A DNA stretch of 64,000 bases. It comes from Oceanisphaera psychrotolerans. GTDB taxonomy: Bacteria; Pseudomonadota; Gammaproteobacteria; Enterobacterales; Aeromonadaceae. The position numbers and the translations under genes were made by a program. How positions within the stretch are numbered: the stretch's first letter is position 1; the number at the start of each line of letters is the position of its first letter. Under the pieces are notes generated by a model. That model saw nothing but the letters and a program-made list of their open reading frames with translations. It did not search any database and was not told the DNA's origin. Positions 30,847-40,506 of the stretch are shown in pieces. The DNA is taken from assembly GCF_001870485.1 (NCBI RefSeq), contig NZ_MDKE01000011.1:186001-250000 (forward strand), read 5' to 3'.

Positions 30847-33471
30847 TTATAGGCGCTCTGTCAACCAGGGGGTGACCGAGGCCAGGGCCGCCGGCAACTG
30901 GGCCGGCTCGGTACCACCGGCCTGAGCCATGTCCGGACGACCACCGCCCTTGCCGCCCACCTGCTGGGCCACCAGGTTGACCAGTTCACCGGCCTTGACC
31001 TTGCCGGTCAGATCCTTGGTCACGCCGGCAATCAGGCTCACCTTGCCGTCCGTGACCGTGGCCAGCACCACGATACCGGATTGCAGCCTGGCCTTGAGGT
31101 CGTCCAGAGAGCCGCGCAGCGACTTGCCATCAACACCTTCCAGGTCGGCTACCAGTACCTTGGTGCCCTTGATATCCATTACCTGTTCCAGCAAGGCCGT
31201 GCCCGCATGGGCGGTCAACTTGGCCTTGAGCTGCTCGATTTCTTTTTCGAGCTGGCGGCTGCGATCCAGTACCTGACGAACCTTGTCCGAGACAGAGAAC
31301 AGATCACCCTTGACCAGACCGGCGGCCTGAGCGAGCTCCTGATTCAGCTGATTCATATAAGCCAGCGCCGCATCACCGGTCACCGCTTCGATGCGACGAA
31401 CCCCGGCGGCGATGCCGCTTTCGGACAGGATCTTGAACAGGCCGATATCGCCGGTGCGCTGCACATGAGTACCGCCGCACAATTCGGTGGAGGCACTCCC
31501 CATGGATACCACCCGCACTTCGTCGTCGTACTTCTCACCGAACAACGCCATGGCACCGGCATCCTTGGCGGCGTCCAGGGTCATCAACTCGGTAGAGACC
31601 GCGTGGTTGGCCCTGATCTCCTTGTTGACCATGTCTTCGATTTCGCGAATTTCCTGCGCGGTCATGGCTTCCAGGTGCGAGAAATCGAAGCGCATCCGGT
31701 CCGGCCCTACCAGCGAGCCCTTCTGAATGACGTGGTCGCCCAGCAGCTTGCGCAGGCACTCGTGCATCAGGTGAGTCACCGAATGGTTGAGAGCCGTGGC
31801 CTGGCGACGATAGGCGTCCACCGCGGCGGTGACCGAATCACCGGCTTCCAGGGTGCCCAGCTCCAGCTGACCCAGGTGCAGAATACCGTTACCGGCTTTC
31901 TGGGTATCCCGGACTACGAAGAGACCGCCATCCAGCTTGATCACGCCGGTATCACCGACCTGACCACCGGACTCCGCATAGAAGGGGGTCTTGTCCAGTA
32001 CCACGGCGCCCTCTTCACCCGCGATCAGCGCCGATACCGGTTCGCCGTCCTTGAACAGCGCCGTCACCCTGGCCGATTCGGCCAGATGCTGGTAACCGGT
32101 GAAGTCGGTTTCGCCATCCACCTTGATCGTCCTGGAATAGTCCACGCCGAAGTTGGAGGCTTCCTTGGCCCGCTCCCGCTGCTGCTGCATCAGGGTCTCG
32201 AAGCCGGCTTCATCGATGCTCAACTCGCGATCACGCAGTACGTCGGCGGTGAGGTCGGCCGGAAAACCGTAGGTGTCGTACAGCTTGAACACCACTTCGC
32301 CCGGCAGCTCCTTGCTGTCACCCATTTCTTCAATGGCTTCTTCCAGCAGTTGCAGACCGCGGCCCAGAGTTCGGGCAAACTGTTCTTCTTCCAGTCGCAG
32401 TACCTTCTCGATAATGGGCCGCTGGGTGTTCAGCTCCGGATAGGCCTCGGCCATCTGCTCGCACAGGGCGCCCACCAGGGTATAGAAGAAGGACTGTTCG
32501 GCGCCCAGCTTGCGGCCGTGGCGCACGGCGCGACGAATGATACGGCGCAGTACATAGCCCCGGCCTTCGTTGGACGGCATCACGCCGTCGGCGATCAGGA
32601 AGGAGCAGGAACGGATATGGTCGGCGATCACCCGCAGCGACTTGTTGTCCAGGTCCTCGGTGCCCACGGCCCGGGCCGCCGCCTTGATCAGCGCCTGGAA
32701 CAGATCGATTTCGTAGTTGGAATGCACGCCCTGCAGAATGGTGGCGATACGCTCCAGCCCCATGCCGGTGTCGACCGACGGCTTGGGCAGCGGTTCCATG
32801 GTACCGTCCGCGTGGCGGTTGAACTGCATGAATACCAGGTTCCAGATCTCGATATAACGATCGCCGTCTTCTTCCGGGCTACCGGGAGGGCCGCCCCAGA
32901 TGTGCTCGCCGTGATCGTAGAAAATTTCGGTACAGGGGCCACAGGGGCCGGTATCGCCCATGGTCCAGAAGTTGTCGGATGCATACTGGGCACCCTTGTT
33001 GTCGCCGATACGTACGATGCGTTCAACCGGCACCCCGACTTCCTTCGACCAGATATCGAAGGCCTCGTCGTCGGTGGCATAAACGGTCACCCACAACTTT
33101 TCCTTGGGCAGTTTGACCACTTCGGTCAGAAATTCCCAGGCGAAGCGAATGGCATCCTGCTTGAAGTAGTCACCGAAACTGAAGTTGCCCAGCATTTCGA
33201 AAAAAGTATGGTGACGCGCGGTATATCCCACATTCTCCAGATCGTTGTGCTTGCCGCCGGCGCGCACACAACGCTGCGAGCTGGTCGCCCGGTTGTAGGC
33301 CCGCTGCTCCAGCCCCAGGAACAAATCCTTGAACTGGTTCATGCCGGCATTGGTAAACAGCAGGGTCGGGTCGTTGTGGGGCACCAGCGAGCTGGATGCC
33401 ACCACCTGGTGGCCCTGCTGGCGGAAATACTCGAGAAACGCGGTGCGTAACTCAGATGTGGTCATCTGCAT
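30847..33471 (-). CDS. alaS: Alanyl-tRNA synthetase
   Basis: Charges and proofreads tRNA-Ala. 874 residues, full length. Seen: class II aminoacylation domain ([35 protein letters not shown]), middle tRNA-binding region, editing-domain zinc motifs HSVTHLMH and CGGTHV, and a C-terminal DHHA1/C-Ala domain ending in [15 protein letters not shown]. The first ATG at 33471 has AGGA 6 bases upstream; a second ATG lies two codons in. Confidence 0.97.
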   Translation of the reverse strand: MQMTTSELRTAFLEYFRQQGHQVVASSSLVPHNDPTLLFTNAGMNQFKDLFLGLEQRAYNRATSSQRCVRAGGKHNDLENVGYTARHHTFFEMLGNFSFGDYFKQDAIRFAWEFLTEVVKLPKEKLWVTVYATDDEAFDIWSKEVGVPVERIVRIGDNKGAQYASDNFWTMGDTGPCGPCTEIFYDHGEHIWGGPPGSPEEDGDRYIEIWNLVFMQFNRHADGTMEPLPKPSVDTGMGLERIATILQGVHSNYEIDLFQALIKAAARAVGTEDLDNKSLRVIADHIRSCSFLIADGVMPSNEGRGYVLRRIIRRAVRHGRKLGAEQSFFYTLVGALCEQMAEAYPELNTQRPIIEKVLRLEEEQFARTLGRGLQLLEEAIEEMGDSKELPGEVVFKLYDTYGFPADLTADVLRDRELSIDEAGFETLMQQQRERAKEASNFGVDYSRTIKVDGETDFTGYQHLAESARVTALFKDGEPVSALIAGEEGAVVLDKTPFYAESGGQVGDTGVIKLDGGLFVVRDTQKAGNGILHLGQLELGTLEAGDSVTAAVDAYRRQATALNHSVTHLMHECLRKLLGDHVIQKGSLVGPDRMRFDFSHLEAMTAQEIREIEDMVNKEIRANHAVSTELMTLDAAKDAGAMALFGEKYDDEVRVVSMGSASTELCGGTHVQRTGDIGLFKILSESGIAAGVRRIEAVTGDAALAYMNQLNQELAQAAGLVKGDLFSVSDKVRQVLDRSRQLEKEIEQLKAKLTAHAGTALLEQVMDIKGTKVLVADLEGVDGKSLRGSLDDLKARLQSGIVVLATVTDGKVSLIAGVTKDLTGKVKAGELVNLVAQQVGGKGGGRPDMAQAGGTEPAQLPAALASVTPWLTERL

Positions 33472-33575
33472 GGATAATCCTGTTCTATTGCTGGGTTCAT
33501 AGGCGTTAACCCGGATAATTTAAAAGGTATCCGGGCCAATGTAAAACGCGCCTTGCAACGGCGGGGCAGAAAGCC

Positions 33576-34037
33576 CTACTCCGGCGGGGTTTCCAGCGCA
33601 TGGCGGATATGCTCGAAGGCGAAGCCCCGGCTTTGCAGATAACGCATGCGTTTGGCCTTTTCCTTGATATCCAGCCGGTCGTCAAAGGCGAAACGAGCCC
33701 GGTAGCAGGCCAGTGCCAGCTCAAACCAGTCGGGTGCTTCTTCTTCCAGCGCCTGCTCGATATCGGCCTCATCAACCCCCTTGCGCTGCAGCTCGACGCG
33801 AATGCGCAGCGGGCCGTGTTTGCGAAAAATATGCTGGCGCACCTGCACGGCAGCAAAACGGCGGTCGGCCAGCCATTGCTGCTGCTCCAGTTTATCCAGT
33901 GCCTGCTCGACCAGTTCGGCATCAAATTGCCGCTGACGCAGCTTCTGGCCCAGCTCGCGTCGGCTGTGATCCCGGCGAGACAGCAGCCTGAGGGCGCAAT
34001 CCCACAGCTGCTGAGGGGTAAGTGGTGGTTCCATCAT
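33576..34037 (-). CDS. recX: RecX regulator of RecA
   Basis: Binds RecA filaments and limits their activity. 153 residues made of RecX three-helix repeats (ALRLLSRRDHSRRELGQKLR, QHIFRKHGPLRIRVELQRKG, RYLQSRGFAFEHIRHAL). It lies just downstream of recA, with a hairpin between them. Either of two adjacent ATGs could start it. Confidence 0.92.
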   Translation of the reverse strand: MMEPPLTPQQLWDCALRLLSRRDHSRRELGQKLRQRQFDAELVEQALDKLEQQQWLADRRFAAVQVRQHIFRKHGPLRIRVELQRKGVDEADIEQALEEEAPDWFELALACYRARFAFDDRLDIKEKAKRMRYLQSRGFAFEHIRHALETPPE

Positions 34038-34063
34038 CTTCTGCCAAAACCAATAAAAACAAA

Positions 34064-34082
34064 GGCCGGGAATCTCCCGGCC
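34064..34082 (-). terminator. recA-recX intercistronic terminator/attenuator
   Basis: GGCCGGGA-ATC-TCCCGGCC stem followed on the minus strand by TTTGTTTTTATT. It would end most recA transcripts and leave recX to readthrough, as known in E. coli. Confidence 0.75.
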
Positions 34083-34088
34083 TGTTGA

Positions 34089-35159
34089 TTAAAACTCTTC
34101 GTTGTTGTCCGGGCTGTCCAGCTCGACCAGCGCTTCACCTTTTGCCTCGCCTTCGTCCTTGGCGGAGCCCGGTGCCAGCAACAGCATCTGACGCAGCTGC
34201 AGCTCGATTTCATCGGAGATGTCTTTGTGCTCCAGCAGGTATTTCATCGAGTTGGCCTTGCCCTGACCGATCTTGTTGCCTTTGTAGCTGTACCAGGCAC
34301 CGGCTTTTTCAACCAGCTTGTGCTTGACGCCCAGCTCGATCAGCTCGCCTTCCTTGGAAATACCGGCGCCGTACACGATCTGGAACTCGGCCTGCTTGAA
34401 CGGGGGCGCCACCTTGTTCTTGACCACCTTGACCCGGGTCTCGTTACCGATGACTTCGTCGCCTTCCTTGATGGCGCCGATACGACGAATATCCAGACGC
34501 ACCGAGGCATAGAACTTGAGCGCATTACCGCCGGTGGTGGTTTCCGGGCTACCGAACATGACGCCGATCTTCATGCGGATCTGGTTGATGAAGATGACCA
34601 GGCAGTTGGCACTCTTGATGTTACCGGTGAGCTTGCGCAGTGCCTGCGACATTAGACGCGCCTGCAGACCCACGTGAGAGTCGCCCATCTCGCCTTCAAT
34701 TTCGGCTCGCGGGGTCAGCGCCGCCACCGAATCGACGATGATGACGTCGACAGCACCGGAACGCACCAGCATGTCACAGATTTCGAGCGCCTGCTCCCCG
34801 GTATCCGGCTGCGACACCAGCAAATCGTCGACGTTGACGCCCAGCTTGCCGGCATAGACCGGATCCAGCGCGTGCTCCGCATCCACGAAGGCACAGACCT
34901 TGCCTGCCCGCTGGGCCTCGGCAATGACCTGCAGGGTCAGGGTCGTTTTACCGGAAGACTCGGGACCATAGATCTCGACAATACGGCCGGTGGGCAGACC
35001 GCCGATGCCGAGCGCGATATCCAGCGACAGGGAGCCGGTGGAGATCGCCTCGACATTCAGCGCCTTGTTGTCGCCCAGTCGCATGATAGAGCCTTTGCCA
35101 AATTGCTTTTCAATCTGGCCCAGGGCCGCGGCCAAGGCTTTTTCTTTGTTCTGATCCAT
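34089..35159 (-). CDS. recA: RecA recombinase
   Basis: ATP-dependent strand-exchange protein and SOS co-protease. 356 residues. Seen: [17 protein letters not shown] (Walker A near 66-73), [27 protein letters not shown]2 loop region [20 protein letters not shown], and an acidic C-terminus ending SPDNNEEF. Shine-Dalgarno GGAGCT precedes the ATG. Transcribed from a LexA-controlled promoter inside the 3' end of pncC. Confidence 0.98.
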   Translation of the reverse strand: MDQNKEKALAAALGQIEKQFGKGSIMRLGDNKALNVEAISTGSLSLDIALGIGGLPTGRIVEIYGPESSGKTTLTLQVIAEAQRAGKVCAFVDAEHALDPVYAGKLGVNVDDLLVSQPDTGEQALEICDMLVRSGAVDVIIVDSVAALTPRAEIEGEMGDSHVGLQARLMSQALRKLTGNIKSANCLVIFINQIRMKIGVMFGSPETTTGGNALKFYASVRLDIRRIGAIKEGDEVIGNETRVKVVKNKVAPPFKQAEFQIVYGAGISKEGELIELGVKHKLVEKAGAWYSYKGNKIGQGKANSMKYLLEHKDISDEIELQLRQMLLLAPGSAKDEGEAKGEALVELDSPDNNEEF

Positions 35160-35205
35160 GAGGAGCTCCGCTGATTAAGCTAATGCGTCGAAAAATATAA
35201 GGTTG

Positions 35206-35233
35206 AGTATACTGGTTATTCGTACAGTATCAA
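35206..35233 (-). promoter_or_regulatory. recA promoter
   Basis: TTGATA, 16-base spacer, TATACT on the minus strand, nearly the E. coli recA layout. The -35 box overlaps the pncC stop codon. Confidence 0.8.
35210..35229. promoter_or_regulatory. LexA (SOS) box of recA
   Basis: TACTGGTTATTCGTACAGTA matches the gammaproteobacterial box TACTG-N10-CAGTA in both half-sites, lying over the spacer and -35 box. Confidence 0.85.
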
Positions 35234-35745
35234 GCCTGGGTGACGTCCAGCAGCGCCAGGCACTCCTGCAGCGCCGCCGCTATGGTTTGCCGGCGCACGG
35301 TCAGGCGATCACCCTCGAGCTGCAGCAGACGGCTACAGGCTTTATCCGCCGTCGCCAGATAGCAGGCCAGCCAGACGGTGCCGACCGGTTTTTCCGGGCT
35401 GCCACCGCCCGGGCCGGCCACACCACTCACCGCCACCCCCAGATCATTGCCAGAGGCGGCGCAGGCTCCCCTGGCCATGGCCACCACCACCGCTTCACTG
35501 ACCGCGCCCTCCCGCTCGATAAGCGCGGGATCCACGCCCAGCATCTCGCTCTTGGCCGCGTTGGAGTAGGTCACAAAACCCCGTTCGAACCAGGCAGAAC
35601 TGCCGGCAATATCGGTGATGGTACAGGCGATGCCTCCCCCGGTACAGGACTCGGCCGTAGTCACCTTTAACCCCCTGCTCAACAGGGCCTCACCCAGTTG
35701 TTGTGCCTGTGTCGACAGATTCAAAGCGCCCTCCCCGGCTGCCAT
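35230..35745 (-). CDS. pncC: Nicotinamide-nucleotide amidase (CinA C-terminal family)
   Basis: Deamidates NMN to nicotinate mononucleotide for NAD recycling. 171 residues. Seen: [22 protein letters not shown] with catalytic Ser, [26 protein letters not shown] and KPVGTVW. The ATG at 35745 has a poor RBS; a TTG at codon 8 preceded by GGGGAGG is a possible alternative start. Upstream of recA as in E. coli. Confidence 0.92.
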   Translation of the reverse strand: MAAGEGALNLSTQAQQLGEALLSRGLKVTTAESCTGGGIACTITDIAGSSAWFERGFVTYSNAAKSEMLGVDPALIEREGAVSEAVVVAMARGACAASGNDLGVAVSGVAGPGGGSPEKPVGTVWLACYLATADKACSRLLQLEGDRLTVRRQTIAAALQECLALLDVTQA

Positions 35746-35824
35746 CGGAATGCCAATACCGGTTCATTATGCCGATCCGGGTCGGCATCGCCAACGGCTA
35801 TCAGCGCCAACGGTCTGCCAAACG

Positions 35825-36559
35825 TTATCCGTTCAGGCCCCCCGTCACCCCCTGCCACAAGACGACCAGTGCCGACAGGGCGGAGATCAGCAGTATCGCC
35901 GGCCGGACATTGTCGTTTAGAAACGCACCTTCCAGCCGGCGGGACAGCCAGAAGCCCAGCAGCACGCCGGGGGTCATCTTCAGGATCAGCGACGGAGCAA
36001 GCAGTTCAAGACCGCCATTAAGCAGCAACATCAAGACCGACAGCGGCGTGCCAATCAGGAAGAAGGCGGCAATTTCGTTGCGGGTCGTCAACCGTGACTC
36101 ATGCTGATAGAGCAAGGCCATCGGTGGCCCGCCGACCGAGGTGGTCGTGCCCAGTACACCGGATAAAAAACCCGCCACCGTCAGGCTGAAGGGGGTCAGC
36201 GCCAGCGCATAGCGACGCAGGCTCAGCCACACTGCCAGCAACAGGGCTGTGCCGAAAAACAGGCTCAGTTGCCAGGGCGCTATGCTCACCAGCAAGAGGG
36301 CACCACACCAGGAACCGGGCAGCCGCGCCACGATGGCGGGCAGTACACGCCGCCAGTTGAGCGAGTGCCGCTGTTTGAGCACCACCACGATAGACAGCAT
36401 CCAGCCCAGCACCAATACGGGCCCCGGCACATAGGCGGGCTCGATCAGATACAGCAGGGGCGCGGCCAGCAGGCCGAAGCCGATGCCCACCCAGGCCTGC
36501 ACCACAATACCGCCGGTCACGATCAGCAGCGCTAGCAGTTCATCGGGAGAATACAGCAT
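35825..36559 (-). CDS. TauE/SafE-family membrane exporter
   Basis: Integral membrane protein of the sulfite/organosulfur exporter family. 244 residues from MLYSPDELLALLIVTGG, with about 7-8 membrane segments and the family's N-terminal half repeat (GGIVVQAWVGIGFGLLAAPLL) and C-terminal half repeat (GFLSGVLGTTTSVGGPPMALL). The substrate is unknown. It lies 138 bases after the DUF3726-like gene on the same strand, so it might belong to the LysR-controlled unit, but a separate promoter cannot be ruled out. Confidence 0.8.
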   Translation of the reverse strand: MLYSPDELLALLIVTGGIVVQAWVGIGFGLLAAPLLYLIEPAYVPGPVLVLGWMLSIVVVLKQRHSLNWRRVLPAIVARLPGSWCGALLLVSIAPWQLSLFFGTALLLAVWLSLRRYALALTPFSLTVAGFLSGVLGTTTSVGGPPMALLYQHESRLTTRNEIAAFFLIGTPLSVLMLLLNGGLELLAPSLILKMTPGVLLGFWLSRRLEGAFLNDNVRPAILLISALSALVVLWQGVTGGLNG

Positions 36560-36697
36560 GAAGAATATCCGGGTGAAAAAGGCAGGCAGTCTAGCACGGG
36601 CGAAGATAAAACGACGGGAGGAGGTAACAGGGAGCACCTTGCCGGTGGTGGCCCTGTTACCTTCAAGCTGCAATCAATAACCGGTTACTTGATACCC

Positions 36698-37447
36698 TTA
36701 CCGGCTGCCGGCTCCCTGACGGGAGCGCTCGCTGTTTTCTACCAGAATGCCGGCACCGATGCGGTTGATCTCGGCCCACAGTGCCTCGTCGATCCCGATA
36801 CCGTTATCGATGATGTATTCCTTGTTTTCGGCCAGCTGCTCGGGGCTCATGTAACGGGCATTGCGGTTGCCCCTGGAGCGCTGCAGCGAACCGGACAAAT
36901 CGACCCGGGAACTGCAGACGATGGTCAGTGCCTGCTGTTCATCCGGGCTGGTCACCAGATTGGTGGCCGCCTCGCTGAAGCTGGGATAACGCTCTCCCGC
37001 CTTGATGGCCGCGGCATATTCCTTCACCGTCTTGCTGCCGTTCTGCCAGTAGGCAGTGACGCTGATACCACGCCGGCCACAGTCGGTCAGGGCCTTGAGT
37101 GCAAACATGCGATTATGACAGTTATGCACGGTAATGGTGGCGATGCCGCTTTCCAGTGCCTTGGCATGGGCCAGATCCACCGAGGCCGCGATGCAATTGA
37201 GCGCGCTGCGACCGTTGCTGTCGATAATGGCCGAGGTGCTGTCTTCATAGACGACGGTGCTCAGCGGCTTGTCGGCGTCCTCGGTGATATAGGGCAACGC
37301 CCGCTCCAGCTCCGCCAGACCATTGAGACCATGCTTTTCCAGCCACAGCACCATGTTGGCGGCGTCTTCGTAGTTACCGACGAAGTAACCGGAAGCTTCA
37401 AAGCAGCGGCGCAGTGCCGCCTTCAATTCATTCATCGAGACCTGCAT
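36698..37447 (-). CDS. DUF3726-like protein of unknown function
   Basis: 249 residues, soluble. The N-terminus MQVSMNELKAALRRCFEASG and the following EDAANMVLWLEKHGLNGL resemble the DUF3726 family as I recall it; no function is known. Several Cys and His residues (RRGISVTAYW region, TVHNCHNRM) might be functional. Its start overlaps the stop of the 573-residue gene by one base (TGATG), so the two are translationally coupled. Confidence 0.65.
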   Translation of the reverse strand: MQVSMNELKAALRRCFEASGYFVGNYEDAANMVLWLEKHGLNGLAELERALPYITEDADKPLSTVVYEDSTSAIIDSNGRSALNCIAASVDLAHAKALESGIATITVHNCHNRMFALKALTDCGRRGISVTAYWQNGSKTVKEYAAAIKAGERYPSFSEAATNLVTSPDEQQALTIVCSSRVDLSGSLQRSRGNRNARYMSPEQLAENKEYIIDNGIGIDEALWAEINRIGAGILVENSERSRQGAGSR

Positions 37448-39168
37448 CAGGCTTCTCCTTGCTGTCCGGGTGCCAGGGGCATAAACCAGTCGTCGTTATA
37501 GATCTTGCCGATGTCTTCCAGCAGGGGCGCCCCCTGATACATGGTGTTGCGCACCCACAGCTTGGAACGCGGATCGAACTTGCTGACCCCGAAAAACGAC
37601 AGTTTGCAGCGCAGCAGATGCATGGGCAGGATATCCCGGGCCAGCAGGTTGGCCTGAATGTCACCGTACACGCAGCGGTCCATGCTCTGGATACGGCGCA
37701 CAATGCCGCGCAGCTTGGGCCGGGCCACCATGAAACGGGCCGTGGTATGCTGCGGGTGCTCCTGAATGTATTGGCACAACTGCTGGTAACACTTGTATAC
37801 GGCGTAACCCACGCCCAGCGCCATCTGCTTTTCCTTGCCAGTGTCGAGGGCGCACTCCCCCAGACGAGGCTCCATTTTTTCTTCCGAGCGATACCAGAAA
37901 ATATCCCGGGCTCCCGTCTGGCTGAAATCGGTCTTCAGCGCCCAGTCATAGCGGCGCTCGATCACCGCTTTCAGTTGCTGCAGCGGCATCAGCGGATCCA
38001 GATCGAGAAACTCTTCCACGCAGTAATAATCATCCAGGCCGTCCACCAGTTGCGGATACAGCTCCAGCAGCACAGATACCAGCAGCTCCTGTCCCTGCAA
38101 GGAGCAATGCTGCTCGCTCCAGGCCAGCAGTTCGTTCCAGTCGGTCAGAGAGTGGCTGGCCTGTTGCTGCAGGGCCGCCAGATCCTCGATGACACGCCGG
38201 TTGTTTTCGGTTTGCCAGGCGTCTTCGGTCAGGGTTTCGGCCATGTGCCGGGCACTGCGCGCCAGCAACACATCGAACTGCCGGCGTACCGACTCGTCGA
38301 TATGACCGAGGGTACGGACCAGCGCCAGCGCCAGCTCGCGCATCTCCACCCACTGATTGATCAGCATGGGATGATTGATCAGATAAGGGGCCATGCCGAG
38401 ACCGGTGGAATTGCCGATGCCGAAGTAGCGTTTGATCTCCGGCTGCATGGGATTGTATTGCTGCGGATTACGGCTTCGGGCGATGTGCTCTACCTGCAGC
38501 AGGCTGAAGTTTCTCAGCATCAGGCAGGCAAACATCTCGGCGGCAAAGGGACGGGCAAAGTCCGGGTAACGGCTGCTGACCTTGTCCCAGTCGGCCATAC
38601 CCAGCTTGCCACTGCCGTAGACGGCGGTGGTGCGATAGAGATAACCGACCTTGGCGATCTTGGCCACGTCGGGCTGCTCGCCGTTGGCCAACTGTTCCAC
38701 CACATAATCAAAGTTGCGGGCGCTGCGATTGGCACGAGACAACACGAACACCCGTGAATCCACCCGGCCGGCTTCCTGCAAGGGCACGTTCTGGCGCAAA
38801 AACGCCAGATACTCGTCGTCGACCCGGCCTTCCACCAGCGCCATGGTCAGATCCCATTTACTGGCGATAACCCGGTCGTTACGCTCTTCGGGGCTCAGAT
38901 AATCGGAAAAGATAACGAAGCTGAACAGCCCCTGGGGAGTGTTGATTTCATAAATCACGGTGCCGTAACCGTCGGCACACAAGTCCAGACGGGCGGTGTC
39001 GATCTGCCAACGTTCCAGCATGATGCGACGCACCAGTATGCGCATGAAACTCAAGCGACTCTGGTGCATGGCGCCCAGTCGCTCCAGATCCATCACCTGA
39101 TCCACGGGTCGCAGCGGCAGTGCATTCGGCCCCCGCAGGGAGGCTTTGATCGCAGCTAACCTCATCAT
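37447..39168 (-). CDS. 573-residue protein of unknown function
   Basis: Large soluble protein that I cannot place in a family. No signal peptide, no membrane segment and no nucleotide-binding motif. Distinct patches: YGTVIYEINTPQGLFSFVIF, KVGYLYRTTAVYGSGKLGMADW, RYFGIGNSTGLGMAPYLINH and RDIFWYRSEEKMEPRLGEC, which look like conserved core motifs. GAGGG precedes the first of two ATGs. It is coupled to the DUF3726-like gene, and a 19-bp palindrome shared with the LysR promoter lies about 200 bases upstream. Coupling and shared operator imply a role in the same pathway as the dehydrogenase, dipeptidase and transporter (inference). Confidence 0.7.
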   Translation of the reverse strand: MMRLAAIKASLRGPNALPLRPVDQVMDLERLGAMHQSRLSFMRILVRRIMLERWQIDTARLDLCADGYGTVIYEINTPQGLFSFVIFSDYLSPEERNDRVIASKWDLTMALVEGRVDDEYLAFLRQNVPLQEAGRVDSRVFVLSRANRSARNFDYVVEQLANGEQPDVAKIAKVGYLYRTTAVYGSGKLGMADWDKVSSRYPDFARPFAAEMFACLMLRNFSLLQVEHIARSRNPQQYNPMQPEIKRYFGIGNSTGLGMAPYLINHPMLINQWVEMRELALALVRTLGHIDESVRRQFDVLLARSARHMAETLTEDAWQTENNRRVIEDLAALQQQASHSLTDWNELLAWSEQHCSLQGQELLVSVLLELYPQLVDGLDDYYCVEEFLDLDPLMPLQQLKAVIERRYDWALKTDFSQTGARDIFWYRSEEKMEPRLGECALDTGKEKQMALGVGYAVYKCYQQLCQYIQEHPQHTTARFMVARPKLRGIVRRIQSMDRCVYGDIQANLLARDILPMHLLRCKLSFFGVSKFDPRSKLWVRNTMYQGAPLLEDIGKIYNDDWFMPLAPGQQGEA

Positions 39169-39521
39169 GTTTCTACCCTCGATTAATTGCTACATGTCCT
39201 TGTTGCGCCAGTCGTCGAACACAGCGTCCGACACGGCACCGGGTCTGGAAGAGAAAACGGCATCCGATGTCTGTCTCGAATGTTCACCGCTCTTCCTGCC
39301 TCATGGAATGCATCATCAATCAGGGCAATAAATCCCGACAAGTTAAATGGTTATATCAATTGATAAGGAAAGTTTATCAGGGTGCTGCCAAGGCGCATTA
39401 ATACTGATGGAAATGTGAATAGAGGAGTCTCTACCCATAGAAATTAATTAACAAAAATGAGATCTGAAGCAGCTTATGGCCGTGTCATCCCTGCCGGTGG
39501 AGAGCCGGCGGGGGTCGGGGG
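39169..39521. other. Intergenic region with operator, upstream of the 573-residue gene
   Basis: 353 bases between the lysR stop and the 573-residue gene. It holds the palindrome at 39361-39379, an overlapping TATCAATTGATA palindrome, and a GCCGG/CCGGC hairpin at about 39493-39510 after lysR. No coding sequence seen. Confidence 0.6.
39361..39379. promoter_or_regulatory. Palindromic operator, copy 1
   Basis: TGATAA-GGAAAGT-TTATCA, a perfect 6-bp dyad with a 7-base spacer containing T-N11-A, the LysR-type pattern. A second copy lies in the lysR promoter. Confidence 0.7.
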
Positions 39522-40412
39522 CTAATCTTGTTGGCCGGCCAGGATGAAGTCGACCAGCGCCTGAGCCGGCGGGGGCAGGGATTTGTTGTTCAGCCGGATG
39601 ATACCGATGCGTCGCGTGACCACAGGTGTGTGCAGGGGGATGAAGGTCAACCGGGTATTGTCCCGCGGAAAGGCATACCAGGGCAGAGTGGTAATGCCGA
39701 AGCCGGCCTCCAGCATGGCGATCAGCGAAATCATGTTGGAGATATAGTACTGGGAGTGGGCCAGCAGTGGTTCCGCCTCACTGCCTGCCAGCAAGCGGGA
39801 GGTACCGTTGCTGATCAGACGGTACTGCTGCAGCTCACGCCAGTGCAGTTCCCGACTCGCGGCCAGAGGATGCTCCTTGAGACAGACCACCCCGAGTTTG
39901 TCTTCCCATACCGGGGTAAAGTGCTTTTCACTCTGGTCGTGCTCGTCGAACAGGCTGGCGATGCCGAAATCCACCTGCTGGTTTTCCACCATTTTCAGCA
40001 CCGCGCCCGAATTATCGTCAAACACGCTGACGTGCAGTTCACTGTCGCCGATAAAATTCAGCAGCAGCTCGGGCAGAAAACGGCTGGCGATGGACGGCAC
40101 CGACGCCAGCCGCAGATGACCGGTCTTGTGCTCGGCCAGCAAGGTCATGTCTTCGGCAATGCGGTCATGATGGGCGATCAGCTCCTTGGCTCTGGGCAGG
40201 AAGTGCCGGCCAAAGGGCGTCAGCTCGGTCTTGGCGGTACGGCTGTTACGTTTCTCGAACAGCGCCTCGCCCAGCTTGTTTTCCAGATCGCGAATAGAAA
40301 GAGAGATGGCCGGTTGGGTACGGTGGGCCTTTTCGGCGGCCACGTGAAAGCCTTTCAGTTCGGCCACCCAGACGAAGTGACGCAGTTGTGTGATCTTGAA
40401 CTCCGGCAACAT
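39522..40412 (-). CDS. LysR-family transcriptional regulator
   Basis: 296 residues. Seen: N-terminal winged HTH (TQLRHFVWVAELKGFHVAAE, RTQPAISLSIRDLENKLG), a linker helix, and a periplasmic-binding-protein-like effector domain (GHLRLASVPSIASRFLPELL). It is divergent from the aldehyde dehydrogenase gene. The palindrome at 40412-40430 covers its own ribosome-binding site and touches its start codon, so it very likely represses itself. Effector unknown. Confidence 0.88.
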   Translation of the reverse strand: MLPEFKITQLRHFVWVAELKGFHVAAEKAHRTQPAISLSIRDLENKLGEALFEKRNSRTAKTELTPFGRHFLPRAKELIAHHDRIAEDMTLLAEHKTGHLRLASVPSIASRFLPELLLNFIGDSELHVSVFDDNSGAVLKMVENQQVDFGIASLFDEHDQSEKHFTPVWEDKLGVVCLKEHPLAASRELHWRELQQYRLISNGTSRLLAGSEAEPLLAHSQYYISNMISLIAMLEAGFGITTLPWYAFPRDNTRLTFIPLHTPVVTRRIGIIRLNNKSLPPPAQALVDFILAGQQD

Positions 40413-40430
40413 GATAAGACTTCCTTATCA
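40412..40430. promoter_or_regulatory. Palindromic operator, copy 2
   Basis: TGATAA-GACTTCC-TTATCA. Its reverse complement matches copy 1 at 16 of 19 bases. It overlaps the lysR start codon and lies in the 94-base AT-rich divergent region upstream of the dehydrogenase. Confidence 0.75.
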
Positions 40431-40506
40431 ATCAATATTATTTATTAATTTTTATTATTAAATCACAGCTCTTATCATGAATCCAACTTGGTATAGGAGA
40501 TCTATT

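Noticed and set aside
31081-33450. 789-codon plus-strand open frame opposite alaS
   Set aside because: Antisense shadow; alaS is fully conserved on the minus strand.
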